Positions 1 through 13,712 are shown, counted from the first letter of the stretch. The stretch is 64,000 bases of DNA from Sipunculus nudus (GCA_026874595.1 CM049313.1:29448008-29512007); one strand, 5' to 3'. The notes: generated by a model not told the origin, from the sequence alone. A program made the numbers and translations.

Positions 1-142
1 AGGCATCATGCAAAAGCACATACATAATATCATACAATGTTACTAGAGATTTATTATATACATACAAAAGAGTATCTATAATATACAGTATGTACTAAAA
101 AAACATGAACACTGTTCACTGTTGTAGAGTCTCCAAAGACGG
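1..142 (+). repeat. Direct repeat J, copy 1
   Basis: This stretch matches 3078-3222 in the same orientation: the shared core runs from the 'acaatgttactagag' block through the 'cactgtt' and 'tctccaaagac' blocks. The two copies lie either side of family-A element A1 but are separated from it by extra sequence, so they are not a simple target duplication. Nothing coding is seen. Positions 143-402 hold no recognisable feature. Confidence 0.6.
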
Positions 143-402
143 TAAATATTATTGTAGAACTAAATACTATCTCTTTCGAATACGGTCAGGATTTCCGTTG
201 CTAATAAGTCATTCTACATTCCAGACAGACATTGATACCACACTTTTATTGTACTTATGCCTGGATTTATATCGTTAAATTACAGAAGACAGAATTATAA
301 TACCCAGTGGATTCAGATGCGGATTTGATGTTTTGCAATATATTTGTTTTTTGTGTTGTATTATATTTTAATCTCATTAACAAGGAAGGTAGTGCCATTG
401 AG

Positions 403-2963
403 TTTTTAGCGAACCTGTGAGCTTATGCGATGGTGTGGTGTCGTCCGGCGTCCGGCGTCCGTACGTTAACCCATACCATCTTGAAAACGGCAAGAATTAG
501 CATCACGAAATCTTATGCATAAAATTAGTCATCTAAAAAACTCTATCGGATTTTGCTTATTTTTTGGCTAACTGCATTTCTTAGATTTTATAGGGAAAAA
601 GCTAAAAAAGCTTAAAAAATCTTCTTCTCCGAATCTGTTCAGCCAAATTGTCCAATATTTTACAGAAATTATTCCTGGAACAATCTCTCTCAAGTTTGTT
701 CGAATGGTTTAAGTTCGGTGATTTTTGGCCGAGTTACAGGATGTTGAACTTAGTCATCTGTCCAAAAAAGCATACTAAAATTACAATCTCAGAAATGGCT
801 TGAGCTATCATCACCAAATTTTATGCCAATGTTGGTCACATGAGTCATATCTGAAATTGAGGTATTGGTGGCGCCATCTGCATCGGCCTTTTTTGTACAG
901 GGGGTCATCAGTTCCCGTATCATACTGACAGCTACAAATAACTTCTTCTCTGAAACAAAATGCCAAATTGTTTAATATCGCACAGAAATGATCCTAGGGT
1001 AGTGCTTTCTGAAGTTTGTTCAAATGGTCTCAGTTCAGTGACTTTTGGCTAAGTTATGGGAAGCTGAATTTAGTCATATGCCATAACAGCCCATTTTAGC
1101 TAAGTGGCTACAAAAATCTTCTTCTCAAAAATCACTGGGCCAAATTCTTAAATCTCACAGATTAATTATCCTTAGATGTTGATAATTCAAGTTTGTTCAA
1201 ATGGTCTCAGTTCAGTGACTTTTGGCTGAGTTAAGGGAAGCTGAATTTAGTCATATGCCATAACAGCCCATGTAAGCTAAGTGGCTACAAAAATCTTCTT
1301 CTCAAAAACCACTGGGCCAAATTCTTAAATCTCATACATTAATTATCCTTAGATGTTGATAATTCAAGTTTGTTCAAATGGTCTCAGTTCAGTGACTTTT
1401 GGCTAAGTTATGGGAAGCTGAATTTAGTCATATGCCATAACAGCCCATGTAAGCTAAGTGGCTACAAACATCTTCTTCTCAAAAACCACTGGGCCAAATT
1501 CTTAAATCACATACATTAATTATCCTTAGAAGTTGATAATTCAAGTTTGTTCAAATGGTTTTGGTTCAATGATTTTTGGCTGAGTTATGGGAAGCTGAAC
1601 TTTGCCATTTTGCTGTATTTTCCCATATATGTTATAAACCTACAAAACGTTTTCTCGACTGATGATACTGAGGCCAGTTTGTTTAATATTTTGCAAGAAT
1701 AATTCCCTGAATCATTCTGATAATAATTGTCTTTTATGGTTCCAAAAAATGAATTTTGGCTGAATTATAAAGATTGAATTGAGTCATTTTACCATATATG
1801 TTAGCTGTGTGAAGCAGATACATCTAGCCTAGCACCAGTTTATCAGCATCCATTACATCATGCCTTTAGACATTTAGATTTCAGAATATCTATGGAAAAT
1901 ATTGACAAGAATGTTTTTGAAAAGCTTTTAAAAAATGTAGATTTATGATATTACATATCATCTGTACACTATTCATAATTTCTCAGGAATAGCAGGAGCT
2001 ACCATCTCCAAATTTTATGCAATTATCAGTCACATATCAAATGTTGATGTTGAAAAAACTTTTTCTTCTTGTAAAGAGTCCAGCCAAATTGTTCTATATT
2101 TTACAGAAATGATCCCAGAGGCGAGCCGTCTCAAGTTTGTTCAAATGGTTTGTGTTGGATAAATTTTAGCAGAGTTACATAACAGGCAAGATTGTGTATG
2201 TTTCTTGAATAGGTTGAGAAACTGCCAACTGTTTCAGATTTGGCAACAGATCAAGAGTTCATTCAGTGCAGCCAGATTTAGGTCAAGAGTTCAATCAGTG
2301 CAGCCAAGCACAAGGCATGTGATCACCTCATGGGCAGCATGTGATCATTTCATGGGTAGCATGTGATCACCTCATGAATATCATGTGATCACCTCATGTT
2401 CATTCAGTGCAGCCAGGTACAGGTCAAAAGTTCACTCAGTCTAGCCAGGTGCAGGTCAAGAGTTCACTCAGTGCAGTAGCCTGAGCCAGTAATTTGTCAC
2501 AGTACACTCGGGGCAACAGCCTTTCTCACCTAAGCCTGGTCAGCCCTGGCATCAGACTCAAGGTAAGTTTGATGTATTGGGCTGATATTCTGACCTGTCT
2601 ATGTGTCTTTGATGGCTTTCTTGTTCACAAGACAGGTGTTGCCATCTACAATGACTTTTGCAAAGTGTATGTGCCTGCTTAATTCTACGGAAGAATTTGA
2701 TATATCAGCCTGAAATTGGGCATATTTATACATGTCAAATAGCTTTGTCGTATACAAGACTGGTGGTGCCACCTACAATAATTTTTGTGTTGTGTGCACC
2801 CATGCCAGAATTTCAGCAGTTATGTTTTTGTATTGTTTCTTGTTCAAAATGTTTAGTACTTGCATTGTTCATATATATGAAAAGTAGTGGTTCAGCATTG
2901 AAGCATTATACCTGGTGTATATCCATATGCACAGGTTTCGCATTAGGCCTGTAGGCCTTGTTT
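403..2963 (+). mobile_element. Family A rolling-circle-like element, copy A1
   Basis: Starts in a T run followed by the subterminal motif GCGAACCTGTG (409-419) and ends with its inverse CACAGGTTTCGC (one extra T), the stem-loop AGGCCT-GT-AGGCCT (2945-2958) and the terminus CTTGTTT. A CCGGCGTCCGGCGTCC patch lies about 35 nt inside the 5' end. The interior has about three copies of a 177-bp satellite unit (about 1030-1600, recognised by 'gggaagctgaatttagtc') and a 24-bp CATGTGATCACCTCATGG minisatellite (2310-2400). No transposase or helicase ORF is present. Architecture fits a non-autonomous Helentron/pearl-like element; the class is inferred. Confidence 0.65.
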
Positions 2964-3077
2964 ATTTTATACATTTATTATGTATACAGATGAATATCTG
3001 TTTGAACACTGTACAAAAAAACATAAATATCATGCAATGCTCTCTATGCATTGTCTCACCCACAGATAAACGAATAA

Positions 3078-3222
3078 AAGCATCATCTACATTTAAAGCA
3101 CATACACAATATAATACAATGTTACTAGAGATTTATTATATACATACAAAACAGTATCTATAATATACAATATGTACAAAAAATCATGAGCACTGTTCCA
3201 TATTGTAGTCTCCAAAGACATT
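3078..3222 (+). repeat. Direct repeat J, copy 2
   Basis: Second copy of the sequence at 1-142, about 90% similar by eye, including the shared 'gagatttattatatacat' core. It follows 114 bp of unrelated sequence after the end of A1. Confidence 0.6.
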
Positions 3223-3344
3223 TAACAACTAATAAGATTCCGTAATAAAAAATGATGTATGATGTGCCTAATCTTCCTTAGAAATGTGTTGGTGCTGATT
3301 CTCCTGCTCCTAAACACAACCAAGCGGTGACGCTAAAGGCGGTT

Positions 3345-3520
3345 TCACACCAAACCCAAACAGTATTTTTGGTTACCGACCGAGGAATTTTCGTATCCGA
3401 AAGTCGTATTGGACAGCCACATCAGCAATATATCGGATGCTCTACAATATAGGTTTTGTTGGCCCCACGGAAATGTTGAATATTTCTGAACTTGTAAATG
3501 ATTTTCTCATTCATTTGAAG
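3345..3520 (+). repeat. Local duplication K, copy 1
   Basis: Matches 4290-4460: both carry 'cacaccaaaccc', 'tttttggtt' plus 'ccgaccga/ag', 'ttttcgtatcc', 'tatcggatgc' and 'aatgttgaatatttctgaac' in the same order. Divergence is noticeable, so the duplication is old. No gene is recognised between 3223 and 4289. Confidence 0.55.
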
Positions 3521-4289
3521 TTTATCTCTGAGTTACTGTTTAATTCCTCCCTTAAATGTTATAAAAAATAATCTACTATCTTAATTTTAATATCTTGCCT
3601 TGCTGGTATAATGGCAGGGTTATACACCCAGGGAAGGATTGTTTGATTTAAATAATTTGATTTACATCACTTATCAACGTTATGATTAAAAAGGCTAAAA
3701 TAAATATTTTTTTTTCTTTTCCAGAAATATACATTATGTAATTCATGAAAAAATTCTTGTTTGAAAATATATTCCATTCAGGTATAATTTAAAATTAATT
3801 GGACTTATTAGTTTTGGTACCAGGCTATGGTTCTGTTCACATTTTATATATTTACCACTGACTGGACCCAGACTCCCGTTTATACATGCCTTTAAAAATA
3901 ATTGTGCAACCTGTTGTTTCAACAGAAAAAAAAATCCACGGCTCCTATTGAGATTGAATAAATAGTTCAGTTTGATCTATATATGATTTCAAATCTGTCT
4001 ATATGATTTAGACGGTCTGCGCACATGCACCTTAGAAATGTCCGTTTATATGCAAAACATAGAACTAAAAAATATACTGATTAACAACACATAAAAAAGT
4101 TTATGTTCCATGAATTGTTCTATATTTATCGCAGATTATATTGTTTTGGGGGGAGGGGTGGGGGAATGAACACCAAGTCATAGATAGTGTTGCTAAAAGT
4201 GGTTCCACACCGGATGCGTGAGAACGAATATGGCACGAACAAAAATTCTGTGCCTCCGACCAAAATTCTGCCGCATCCGAAATGATCAT

Positions 4290-4460
4290 TCACACCAAAC
4301 CCGAATGATGTTTTTGGTTTCCGACCAAGTAATTTTCGTATCCAAAATTCGTATTAGAGAGTCATATGAGAAATCTATCGGATGCCAAATACAAAAAAGG
4401 TTTTTCAGTCCCTACAGAAAAATGTTGAATATTTCTGAACTTGTTAAATGATTTTCTTCA
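4290..4460 (+). repeat. Local duplication K, copy 2
   Basis: Second copy of the block at 3345-3520, about 945 bp downstream. It overlaps a short open frame that is not conserved in the first copy, so I do not call a gene. Confidence 0.55.
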
Positions 4461-4539
4461 TTTGAAGATTATCTCTGAGTGTAACGACTGTTATTTTCCC
4501 TCCCATTGATAAAATCCTTATAGAGGGAAGAGGGCTCAT

Positions 4540-4920
4540 GTAATTTATATTATTTACATGTATTCATGAATGCATTCATAATAGATTTTAAAAGTATTTG
4601 CACTCACATTCAAATTCTTTCTTTTTGCCTGATCCTGTTTTAGTATTTGTATTCATTTTTATGATCAAACTATTGAATTTTTGTATTCATATTCGAATAC
4701 AATTATAAAGTATTCACTCAATGCCAGTATTTATTCAGTTTCAGTCAAACGCAACTGTTGAGAATCCTGGATATACAAATTTCACAAATTATAGACATCA
4801 TAATGAGAACTTGTCTTTAAGGTCTAATTTTTTTATCACATTTTAAAATTTTTATTTTTTAAACCATGTTTCAGAAACAATAAGAAAAGTAATCTCAACT
4901 ATGAAGCTAATTCCTTCTAG
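4540..4920 (-). repeat. Inverted fragment of family-B interior sequence
   Basis: Read on the minus strand this resembles the interior of B2 near 11090-11480: shared landmarks are the 'ggattctcaaca' block, the 'gactgaaactgaataaat' block and the 'gaatacttta' and 'attcatgaatgcattcat' runs. It carries no element ends. It is one of the few B-related pieces in the opposite orientation and may be an older interior module rather than an inserted B element. Confidence 0.5.
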
Positions 4921-5640
4921 AATCGTCGAACCGTGCTGCTTCTCTCAAGCCAGATGCTATGTTCAGTTGTAAATAGAATTACACAAAATGAAAATATGTC
5001 GGTTAAATCTGATTATTTACAGTTTATAGTGAATTCCATTAAAAGTCTAACAAAACATTACGATGTTGTTATTATATCGCAGTTATGACGTGCAAGTGTG
5101 GGTATATAATGGCTCATAATCCTTTGAATGAGCTCATTAACAATGCACTGCCGCAACACTTTCCCTTTGAAGTTCGGAGACCAAACCCGGGCGGGTTTTC
5201 CCGGTCAATTAAGCCATAGTGGTGAGTGGTTTCCTGTAAATCAGTAATACACCAGTGTCTATGTTATATCAAATTTGACATAATACTTTATTTCATATGT
5301 CAAATATGGCATAAATGAAATCACATATCAAATAAGACCACATTAGTAACGATAACAACACCGGTCATTTACACATATTACGTTTGTACGTCAACATGTA
5401 CTATCACCCACGAAGTCCGGACAATATGACACAATAAATATTGCCCTTTATAATAATATATATCTCTTTTCTATATGATAGTTCATTGGTAGTGTTTCTT
5501 AAGTAATGGAGACAATTAAATAAAAATATTCAATGTTCATAAATCTATATTGACAGATAACGCGACTGTGTGTGTCATGGTGATCGACCGCACGAGTCGT
5601 GACCGCACATTAATTGTCGCTCAAAATGGAAAGGGTTTCT
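4921..5640. other. Unassigned sequence with a TATA-like box and GC-rich patch
   Basis: No repeat end or coding exon is recognised. At 5100-5110 there is a TATATAAT string and at 5187-5206 a GC-rich, partly self-complementary patch (CCCGGGCGGG then CCCGG) in an otherwise AT-rich setting. This could be a relic LTR promoter or chance; there is no supporting ORF. Confidence 0.25.
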
Positions 5641-5764
5641 TAGCTAGTATTTTGTTGCAAAATATACCGCATTCGATAAAATTATGAAGAGGCCGTGTGA
5701 TACAGATACACACTTACTATAAACATAACGTAATATGACTCCATATGGCTGATTATAGCTTTGT

Positions 5765-5875
5765 TGCCCATATGGCATGAGGCGCAACTGGACTTTGGCG
5801 CATATGGCAGTTGCGCATCTGGTAGTAGCGTAACTGGCAGGTGCGCATTTGGGAGTGGCGCATCTGGCATGACAC
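5765..5875. repeat. 15-16-bp minisatellite, about 7 units
   Basis: Units of the type GGCGCAT-(A/C)TGGCAG(T/A) repeat about seven times with a period of 15-17 bp, for example GGCGCAACTGG, GGCGCATATGG, TGCGCATCTGG, AGCGTAACTGG, TGCGCATTTGG and GGCGCATCTGG. The minus strand reads as a repetitive open frame, but this is a by-product of the near-15-bp period. The flanks 5641-5764 and 5876-6440 hold no recognised feature. Confidence 0.75.
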
Positions 5876-6440
5876 CGCTTTAAAGAGGGCATTCTCTTTA
5901 GCCGTATGTCCTTGTATTACATGTACGCAGCATACCACTAAAATAAAGGAAAAGCATAAATGCCTTTTCAAAATTGAGAGCACATTCACAAGTTAACAAA
6001 CAACATCTAGGCCCTACTTGGAAAATTTGAAACCAGTTTAAAAAACAAGGTTTCACCTTGTATATATAGATGGACGGTTTTGGTTTTAATATAAAAAGTA
6101 TACATAACATTGTAAATAAATAAGTAATATTAAATTAAATGTGAATATGTTAACAAAAGTTAGAAATTGATGTGGGGGCAATTTGAGACCATATAACTGA
6201 GAGTATGTTATTAAGGCCCCACTTGAAAAGCGGTGCCTAATAGTGATCACTGTGTCAGTCTGTCCTTCTGTACATCAGTCCATCAATCACGCTTTCTTTT
6301 GTGCTTGATATCTCAACAAGAACATGCTTGATCTTAAATTCTCAATTTTACATTGATGATTGGCACCCATGGGGGCTCCAGACATCTCCAGTTGCAGACC
6401 AGTCAGAATTCCAATACGGCTGCCAGAGCACAGTCGGTGA

Positions 6441-9399
6441 TTTTTAGCTCAGCTGACTGTAAGTCATCTGAGTTATAGTTGTGGTCCTCTGTCCGTCAGC
6501 TGGCCATCCGTCCGTCCATCAAACTGGCACATTTTAAAACCGTTGGATCTATGAATCTGAAATTTGGCATACTGTTAGATGTTCCTAAGATCTCCTACCA
6601 AACTGAAAATTGGGTCACTGGGGTTCATTCATTTGAGAAATTAAGGAAAAACCTCAAATTTCAATAAAAATCCTATTATCTAACTTCAGGACTGCCTTTT
6701 ATCAAAACTACTGATCTGTTTTTCTTAATATTTACCAGAAGTATTCTCCAATATATTTCCTATATACATGCTAGAAATTTGGTCTGTTAAGTGTAATTTC
6801 TTGAAGTAATGGGCCTGAACATAATGCACTTTGTAAAAAATCAGGAAAAATATTTTCTCAGCAAACATGAAAATTTTTGAAGCTAGAGACTTTTTTTTCC
6901 AAGTATATCACTTTGTTGAATTAAGATTCAATTGTATACCCAAAATTAGTTCCAAATTTTGTAATTTTTTTTAAGTTATTAGCATAAAAATAAAATCAGT
7001 ACCTTAAATTTTGCCCATCTTTGACCATGGCACCTTTTTTAGCTCAGCTAACTAAAACCACTCATCTGTTTTTTCTCATATTTACCATAAATAATCTTCT
7101 ATAAAGTTCCTATGTACATGCCAGAAATTAGGTCTGTATTATATAATTTAAAAAAGTTATGGGCCCAAACATAATGCATTTTGTAAATAATCAGAAAAGA
7201 AATTTGATCACTTAACACAAAACTTGTTAAAGCTAAGCACTCTTTTTCCAGTAAAATAACTTTTATTAATCAAAATTAAATTGTATACCCAAAATTAGAT
7301 CAAAATCTTTAAAATTTTTTAAAATATTAGCAAAAATAAAAAATTTGTACCTTAAATTTTGCCCAAATTTGACTATGGCACATTTTTTTCCTGTAACTGC
7401 TGTGGATTTAATTTTCAAAGCATGTTTTTGTTAGCATTTCAACTTATAACACCAAAAATTTGAAACCAGTTGATCAAAAACTGTAGATTTTATTCAAGTT
7501 TTCAAGCACCATGTCACATATTGTTTACATCAAGCTAGTGTTATGCAGTTTGCTAGAGCTCAGCTCCCCAGCTTCAGCTCTAAGTTCCTTAAATTTGGCA
7601 TACAATTAGATGTCTCCAAAATCCCCTACCATGCCACGAATTTGGTCAGTAGGATCTAATTCCTTTTATATATTAATGAAAAACTTTCATTTTTCCATTA
7701 AAAACCCATTGTTACACAAGACTGTCTAATATCAAAACCACTGATCTGACTTTGATCATATATAATATACATATTTTCTATACATTCACTTTGCACATGC
7801 CAGAAATAATGTCTAGTGCGTAATTGTTTGAAGTTATGGGCCGAAACATAATTCACTTTTTAAAAAATCAAGAAATATATTTACTCCCTTAACAAGAGGA
7901 TTGCTGAAGCTAGAGATTTTTTGTCAGGGATGTAACATTATTTAATCAAGATTCAATTGAATACCTAAAATTGTTCTGAATTTTTCAAATTTTATAAGTT
8001 ATTAGTATAAATAAAAAATTAGTACCTTAAATTTTGCCCAACTTTGACCATGGCACGTTTGTTTCCTGTGAGCACTGTTGATATGATTTTCATATTATGC
8101 ACACAAAAGGATTTCAGCTTTTTAGTTTAGAAAGCTGAAAGAAATAGGCCAAAAATTGTAGCTTTTATTAATGTTTTTATGAGACCATGTCAGACCCAGA
8201 CTCTCCTCAGCTCCTCTTCAGTCACCTGTATATTGACCATATTGACCTTTCAGCAAATTATGCACGCTTGAGGCGAGGCATACATTGGGGTAGCCAGGCA
8301 GCTTATGGCCAGCCACAGTTGATCCAGGTGTCCAACCCAATTTATCTAGTAGTTGTTTTGACCAACAACATAAAAATAAACTGTAAATTAATAAATTTTT
8401 ATTGGTTTTTAATAACAAATTAAAGAAAAATTAATAGGAAAGGAATTGTTAGTTGTTGAGTAACAGGAAATTAACTTGCAGTTACTGATGATGTATGAAA
8501 ATTGTATGGATGATTGAATGTCAAGTATTCCAAATAACACCATGCAGTAACCTATGGTATTTTTCAGTTCAATTTTAATGATAACAAAAATAAATCATAT
8601 TATTCATTACTAATCATTGGGGATCATATGAAGAAAATAATGATAGACACAGATGCAGTTGATAATGTTAATCAAGATTCCTTCTGTTTCTAGTGTGAAA
8701 GTAGTCCAAAGTGAATATATTACATTTATTTTTTTTAATATAAATAAAAGCAATAAACCTGGTACTTATGATCATTATTTAAATTTGTGAATTTTGTATA
8801 TTCTGGATTCTCAACATCATTGTTTGGTGAAAACTGAATAAATACCAGACATAGTGCAAATACTTTGCAAATGTATTTGAATACGCATATGAATCATAAC
8901 AAAATTTCTTGCATAAGAATGGGAACTCAGGTAAAAATGAAAGTATTTGAATACCAGTGAAAATACTTTCAAAATGTATTCATGAATGCATTCATGAATA
9001 TATTCTATAATATTATTTTAATAATCATTTCAGTTGAATTTTCTTTTAAAAAATCATATGATTCTCTTATTATTTTTAATAAAAATTTTATTTGGCACAA
9101 CATTTGTTATTATATCTTAATAAATAGTTAAACTCTTATATTATATGTGCTGCCTATAAGTTATATGGCCAAGTCAAAATCTGTGTGACAGTAGCACTCC
9201 ATTTGTCAATAAAATAAATGAAATCAATCCTCTTCCGTCTCCAAAGATACTATCAAAATCATATATAAGCTAAACACCAACAACTCATAATACAGCCTTT
9301 ATTTATTTCCACACAAAACCAGCATGTGACTCATTTCCAAATCATATTTTTTTATCATATATAACAGCTGAGAGCCGTGACCCATGGGTCCCTTGTTTT
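6441..9399 (+). mobile_element. Family B rolling-circle-like element, copy B1
   Basis: Starts TTTTTA-GCTCAGCTGA (motif 6447-6456), whose continuation folds back on itself, and is followed by GTCCGTCCGTCC. The 3' end has the inverse CAGCTGAG (9365-9372), the stem-loop GACCCATGGGTC (9379-9390) and CCTTGTTTT. The interior consists of related blocks bearing 'ctgcctaatatcaaaacca', 'gccagaaatta' and 'tggcacgttttttcctgtaa' landmarks, repeated two to three times with substitutions. No transposase ORF is visible. Confidence 0.65.
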
Positions 9400-12008
9400 A
9401 TGTAATTAATCTCATATTTTGTTTTTAAGCATATATATATAGTCATCTAAATCATTTTGTATATTTTTGTGCTTAAAGTGTGAATAAATTATGTATATTT
9501 GATAACTGAATTACTATTTCAACAAAATTACCTAGTTTTTAGCTCAGCTGACTATAAGTCATCTGAGCTATAGTCGTGGTCCTTTGTCGGTCGGCTGTCC
9601 GTCCGTACGTTAAATTGGCACGTTTTGAAACCGTTAGACCTACGAATCTGAAATTCGGCATACAGTTAGATGTCCCAAAAATCTCCTACCATACCGATTT
9701 GGTCATTAGGACTTTGTTCCTTCCAGATATTAAGGAAAAACCTCCATTTTCCATAAAAAAACATTGTTACACTCTAAGACTGCCTAATATCAAAACCACT
9801 GATCTGATTTTGATCATAGTGAATATGCATATTCTTCCATACATTTTCTATGTACATACCAAAAATTAGGTCAGTATTGCTTAATATGTTGAAGTTATGG
9901 GCCGGAACATAATGCACCTCATAAAAAATCAGGAAATATATTAACTCACTTAACATAAGAATGGCTGAAGCTAGAGACTTCTTTTCAGGGATATAACTCC
10001 ATTTAATCAAGATTCAGTTGTATACGGAAAATTAGACCTGAATTTTTTCAAATTTTATAAGTTATTCGCATAAATATGAAATCAGTACCTAAAATTTTGC
10101 CCAAATTTGGGCATGGCACGTTTTTTCCCTGTAAGTACTGTTGGTTTAATTTTCATATCATGCACACGTAAGGATTTCAGCTTCTAAATTCTGAAATTTG
10201 AAAGGAATTGACCAAAAACTGTAGCTTTTATTACATTTTTTATGAGACCATGTCGCACCTAGGCTGTACTGAAGCCCCTCTATATGTTCCCATATTGTCC
10301 TTTCATGCTTGAAGCGAGGCATATACTGCAGCCAGCCAGCTCTTGGGTGGCCTCAGCTGGATATAGCTTTTCAACCCCCCCCCTCCTCTTGTAATTGTTT
10401 GGCCATAAACATAACAATAAACAATAATTTTTTAAAAATATTGGTTTACAATAACAACTTTAAGAAAAATAAATGGAAAAGGAATTTTATGGTTAATGAG
10501 TAACAGGGACCTTGCAGTTACTGATGTTTTATGGATCTTTCATGGATTGCTGAAAATATATTTCAAATGACACCATGCAGTCACCTTTGGGTATTTTTTA
10601 ATTTCAATCATAAAAATGAAAAATAAATAATTAAATAAAATTGTTGTTCACTATATGGGATTATGTGAAGCAAGTTAATGATAGACAAGGATGCATTTGA
10701 TCATATTAAATATTCTAAATTTCCAGGTCTTTTCCATGTGATTAATTTGTAGGGTTTTTTTTATTACAAAATTTAAAAAAAATGTAATATGTCAAAAATT
10801 TAAAAAAATTACTCAGACAAGTGCTCATTAAAGATGTCAATATGTTTGAATAATAACATTCAGACTCATGGCTGTATCAGCTGTTACATGATACTGGGTA
10901 AATAATCAAAATTTATATTTCTGATAACTTTATTTCAGTAAATAAAATTAAACATTCCCAACTCCAGTTTGCTCCTTGTATAATATATTGGTTTGTTTTG
11001 ATCCTTGGGTTACTTTTAACACATGTATTAGTTTCGTAGTAGAGATTATTTTCTTTTTTTTCTGATACAAATTAAAAAAAAAAATGTTTAAATGTGATAA
11101 AAAATCATGTCTTAAAGACAAGTTCTCATTATGAAGTCTATAATGTTAATAATTGTCATAAGTGTCTTGAAAGTGATGTGAAAGTATTCAAAAGTGAATA
11201 TAATATTTTTTTTTTTATAAATTAAAGCCATAAAACCAGGACGTTACAATCATTAATTAAATTTGTGATATTTGTATATTCTGGATTCTCAACAGTTTCT
11301 TTCGACTGAAACTGAATAAATATGAGATCTTGAGTGAATACTTAATAATTGTATTCAAATATGATTAAAAAAAATTCAATAGTTCAATAATGAAAATTAA
11401 TACAAATACTAATACAGGTAAAAAGAAAGAATTTGAGTGCAAATACTTAAAATTTATTCATTATTGCATTCATGAATATATATTTTATAATTTATTTTAA
11501 TCATTTATTTCAATTATATTATTAAAAGAAATCTTTTCAATAGTTACTGTTAATATATTTCAATTAAAATTATATTTTGCCCAATAATTCCAATTAATTT
11601 TTAATGAATACCGTAGTTTAACTCTCATAAAATTTGTGCTAGTGGTACTTTTGGCTATGGGCAACGTGAAATTATTGAATAAGAGTTAACTCATTTGTAA
11701 AAAGCATGCATGATAATTAACATGACTTCCAGTGGACATTTATTTCCTGTTACTAGTGTTAGTGCTGTGGATTTAATTTTCACAGCATGTACACATAAGC
11801 ATTTCATCTGTTAAAATCTGAAATTGAAACCAATTGATCAAAAACTGTAGATGTCATTCAAGGTTTTCAAGCACCATGCCTTGATTGTTATCATCAAGTC
11901 AGTGAAATGTGTGCTTGGGCAGTATTACATAACTGGTTCAACTTCTGACCTAGCCACTGCATCTGTGATTGTCTGGGTCAGGCTGGGTCAGGCAGTAATT
12001 ACCAGAGA

Positions 12009-12049
<41 letters not shown>

Positions 12050-12124
12050 AGTCTCTCTCTCTCTCTCGCTCTCTCACTCTCTCCCTCTCTCTCTCTCCAT
12101 GACAGTGTAGCTCACTTTCTCTTG

Positions 12125-12173
<49 letters not shown>

Positions 12174-12175
12174 AT
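12009..12175. repeat. (CT)n / (AG)n microsatellite
   Basis: An interrupted CT tract of about 165 bp inside B2: three pure blocks separated by 'gacagt' and 'catgacagtgtagctcac'. A smaller related CT tract is at about 13027-13055. Such tracts are a known feature of HINE-type rolling-circle relatives, and a strand-biased polypyrimidine run can form non-B DNA. Confidence 0.95.
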
Positions 12176-12274
12176 TCTCTCTCATCCCTAAGCCTCCCAT
12201 TCTCCCTGCACCCCATTCTGTTGACAGGTACTTTAAACCAGATTAATTAGCTATGAATGTTGAAGCAATTTATG

Positions 12275-12276
<2 letters not shown>

Positions 12277-12322
<46 letters not shown>
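12277..12322. repeat. (AT)n microsatellite
   Basis: An uninterrupted AT dinucleotide run of about 45 bp within the interior of B2. Confidence 0.95.
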
Positions 12323-12325
<3 letters not shown>

Positions 12326-13712
12326 ATACTGTAAATGTGTAGTTACATTTTTAAACCTGGAAAAAACGATGTATTGAAAAAAAAGGAATAAAGGAAAATA
12401 TTGTTAATTTTTCCTGGCTCAGTAGAATGGGAATAAAAATGATTTGCTTTGTTTCTCCACCTTTCTGCCTGCTTAAATATTTAATAATTATGAATAAACA
12501 TTTTTCTCTGTAAGCACCTGAAATCAGTTTAATATCCTGTATGAATATGCAAGGGTGCTGTAACTCCCACCATCCCCTTTCCCCACCCCATAGAGTCCTT
12601 GCTCTTTGGCACTGTGAACAATAGTTCTATTGCTTTTCCATAAAATTTAATAATTAAAGATAACATATACAGAAAGACTGAGGCGTTTTAACTCCCATCA
12701 TAACCCCCTCCCCCGTCAATCCTTCCACCTGTTAAGTGGGGACTTTATGGCTACTGTATACTTATGATAAAATAAAAAATAGGTTTATTAAAATAATTGG
12801 ATCTCATTAAACAAATCTGTAAACTGTTGAACTGTCAACAGCTTATCAAAGAGGTTACTAATGGAAACACATGGTCAGATCTCAAAATATTATTTGCAAC
12901 AATTTCTTCAATCATATAAACCAACCATAGCCAAGATTACCTTTTCCGATCAGACTTTATCTGCTTTTCATAATATTTTAGATTTTAACCTTCCAGGTGT
13001 TTAAGTACAGTTGAATGCTCCATCCCCTCTCTCTTTCTCTCTCTCTCTCTCCCCCCTTTTCTCTCTACATCCACCTCATAGCTGCCCTCACTGTTCCCTT
13101 CTCTGAGCCCCATCCCAATGTCAGCCTCAGTAAACAAGAACAAGATGAATCAAATATATTCATACTTTAATATTTTATATAACTGTTCGTCCATAGGTAC
13201 CTTTGTACATGCCAGAAATTATGTCAATATTGTGTGATATGTAGACAATAGTGGGCATCAAAATAATGTACATTGTCAAGACTGAAGAGATATTGTGTCA
13301 TACAGTAACAAATTCATAAATCCCCTCATCAGCATAGTAAATCACATCATATCTGTCATATTGAAATCTTGCAGACTTCCATACACTATAGATCCTTCAA
13401 CAAATAGCCTATTCATCTTTCTACTACTGCTTATTTGCTGCTGTCATTGCATTCATATTTGCTCAGATATATCGCAGTTTTCAACCCCTCCTAAATAAAT
13501 AAAAAATAAACCACTATATTTTACTCTATTAATCCATCAGTCAGGTTATTTCATTTATTATTACTCACATATCACAATAAATTCCTTTATAATAGCCCAA
13601 CATGTCCATAATATTCATAAGCTTTATCGACTTGATAAAGTATCACAGTGGAGAAACATTTATTTTCCAATCACAATCAGCTGAGCGCCGTGAGCCATGG
13701 GTCCCTTGTTTA

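Larger units (their letters stand above)
9536..13712 (+). mobile_element. Family B element, copy B2 (long, microsatellite-bearing)
   Basis: The 5' hairpin occupies 9541-9569: arm AGCTCAGCTGACT, loop ATA, then arm AGTCATCTGAGCT with one mismatch. The 3' inverse CAGCTGAGC is at 13678-13686, followed by an imperfect copy of the GACCCATGGGTC stem-loop and CCCTTGTTT. At 4.2 kb it is longer than B1 because the interior holds extra unit copies, a CT microsatellite and an AT microsatellite. It could be two elements fused by recombination. The 136 bp between B1 and B2 hold nothing recognised. Confidence 0.55.

Noticed and set aside
2300-2400. CRISPR-like array
   Set aside because: Short repeats with short intervening sequence are present, but this is a eukaryotic minisatellite inside a transposable element; spacers are not unique and no cas genes exist.
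5644-5989. Cys/Ala-rich minus-strand frames with a 5-residue periodicity
   Set aside because: The periodicity comes from the near-15-bp minisatellite; there is no conserved domain and several overlapping frames are equally open.
11988-12200. Arg/Glu-rich minus-strand frame
   Set aside because: It is the direct translation of an (AG)n microsatellite.
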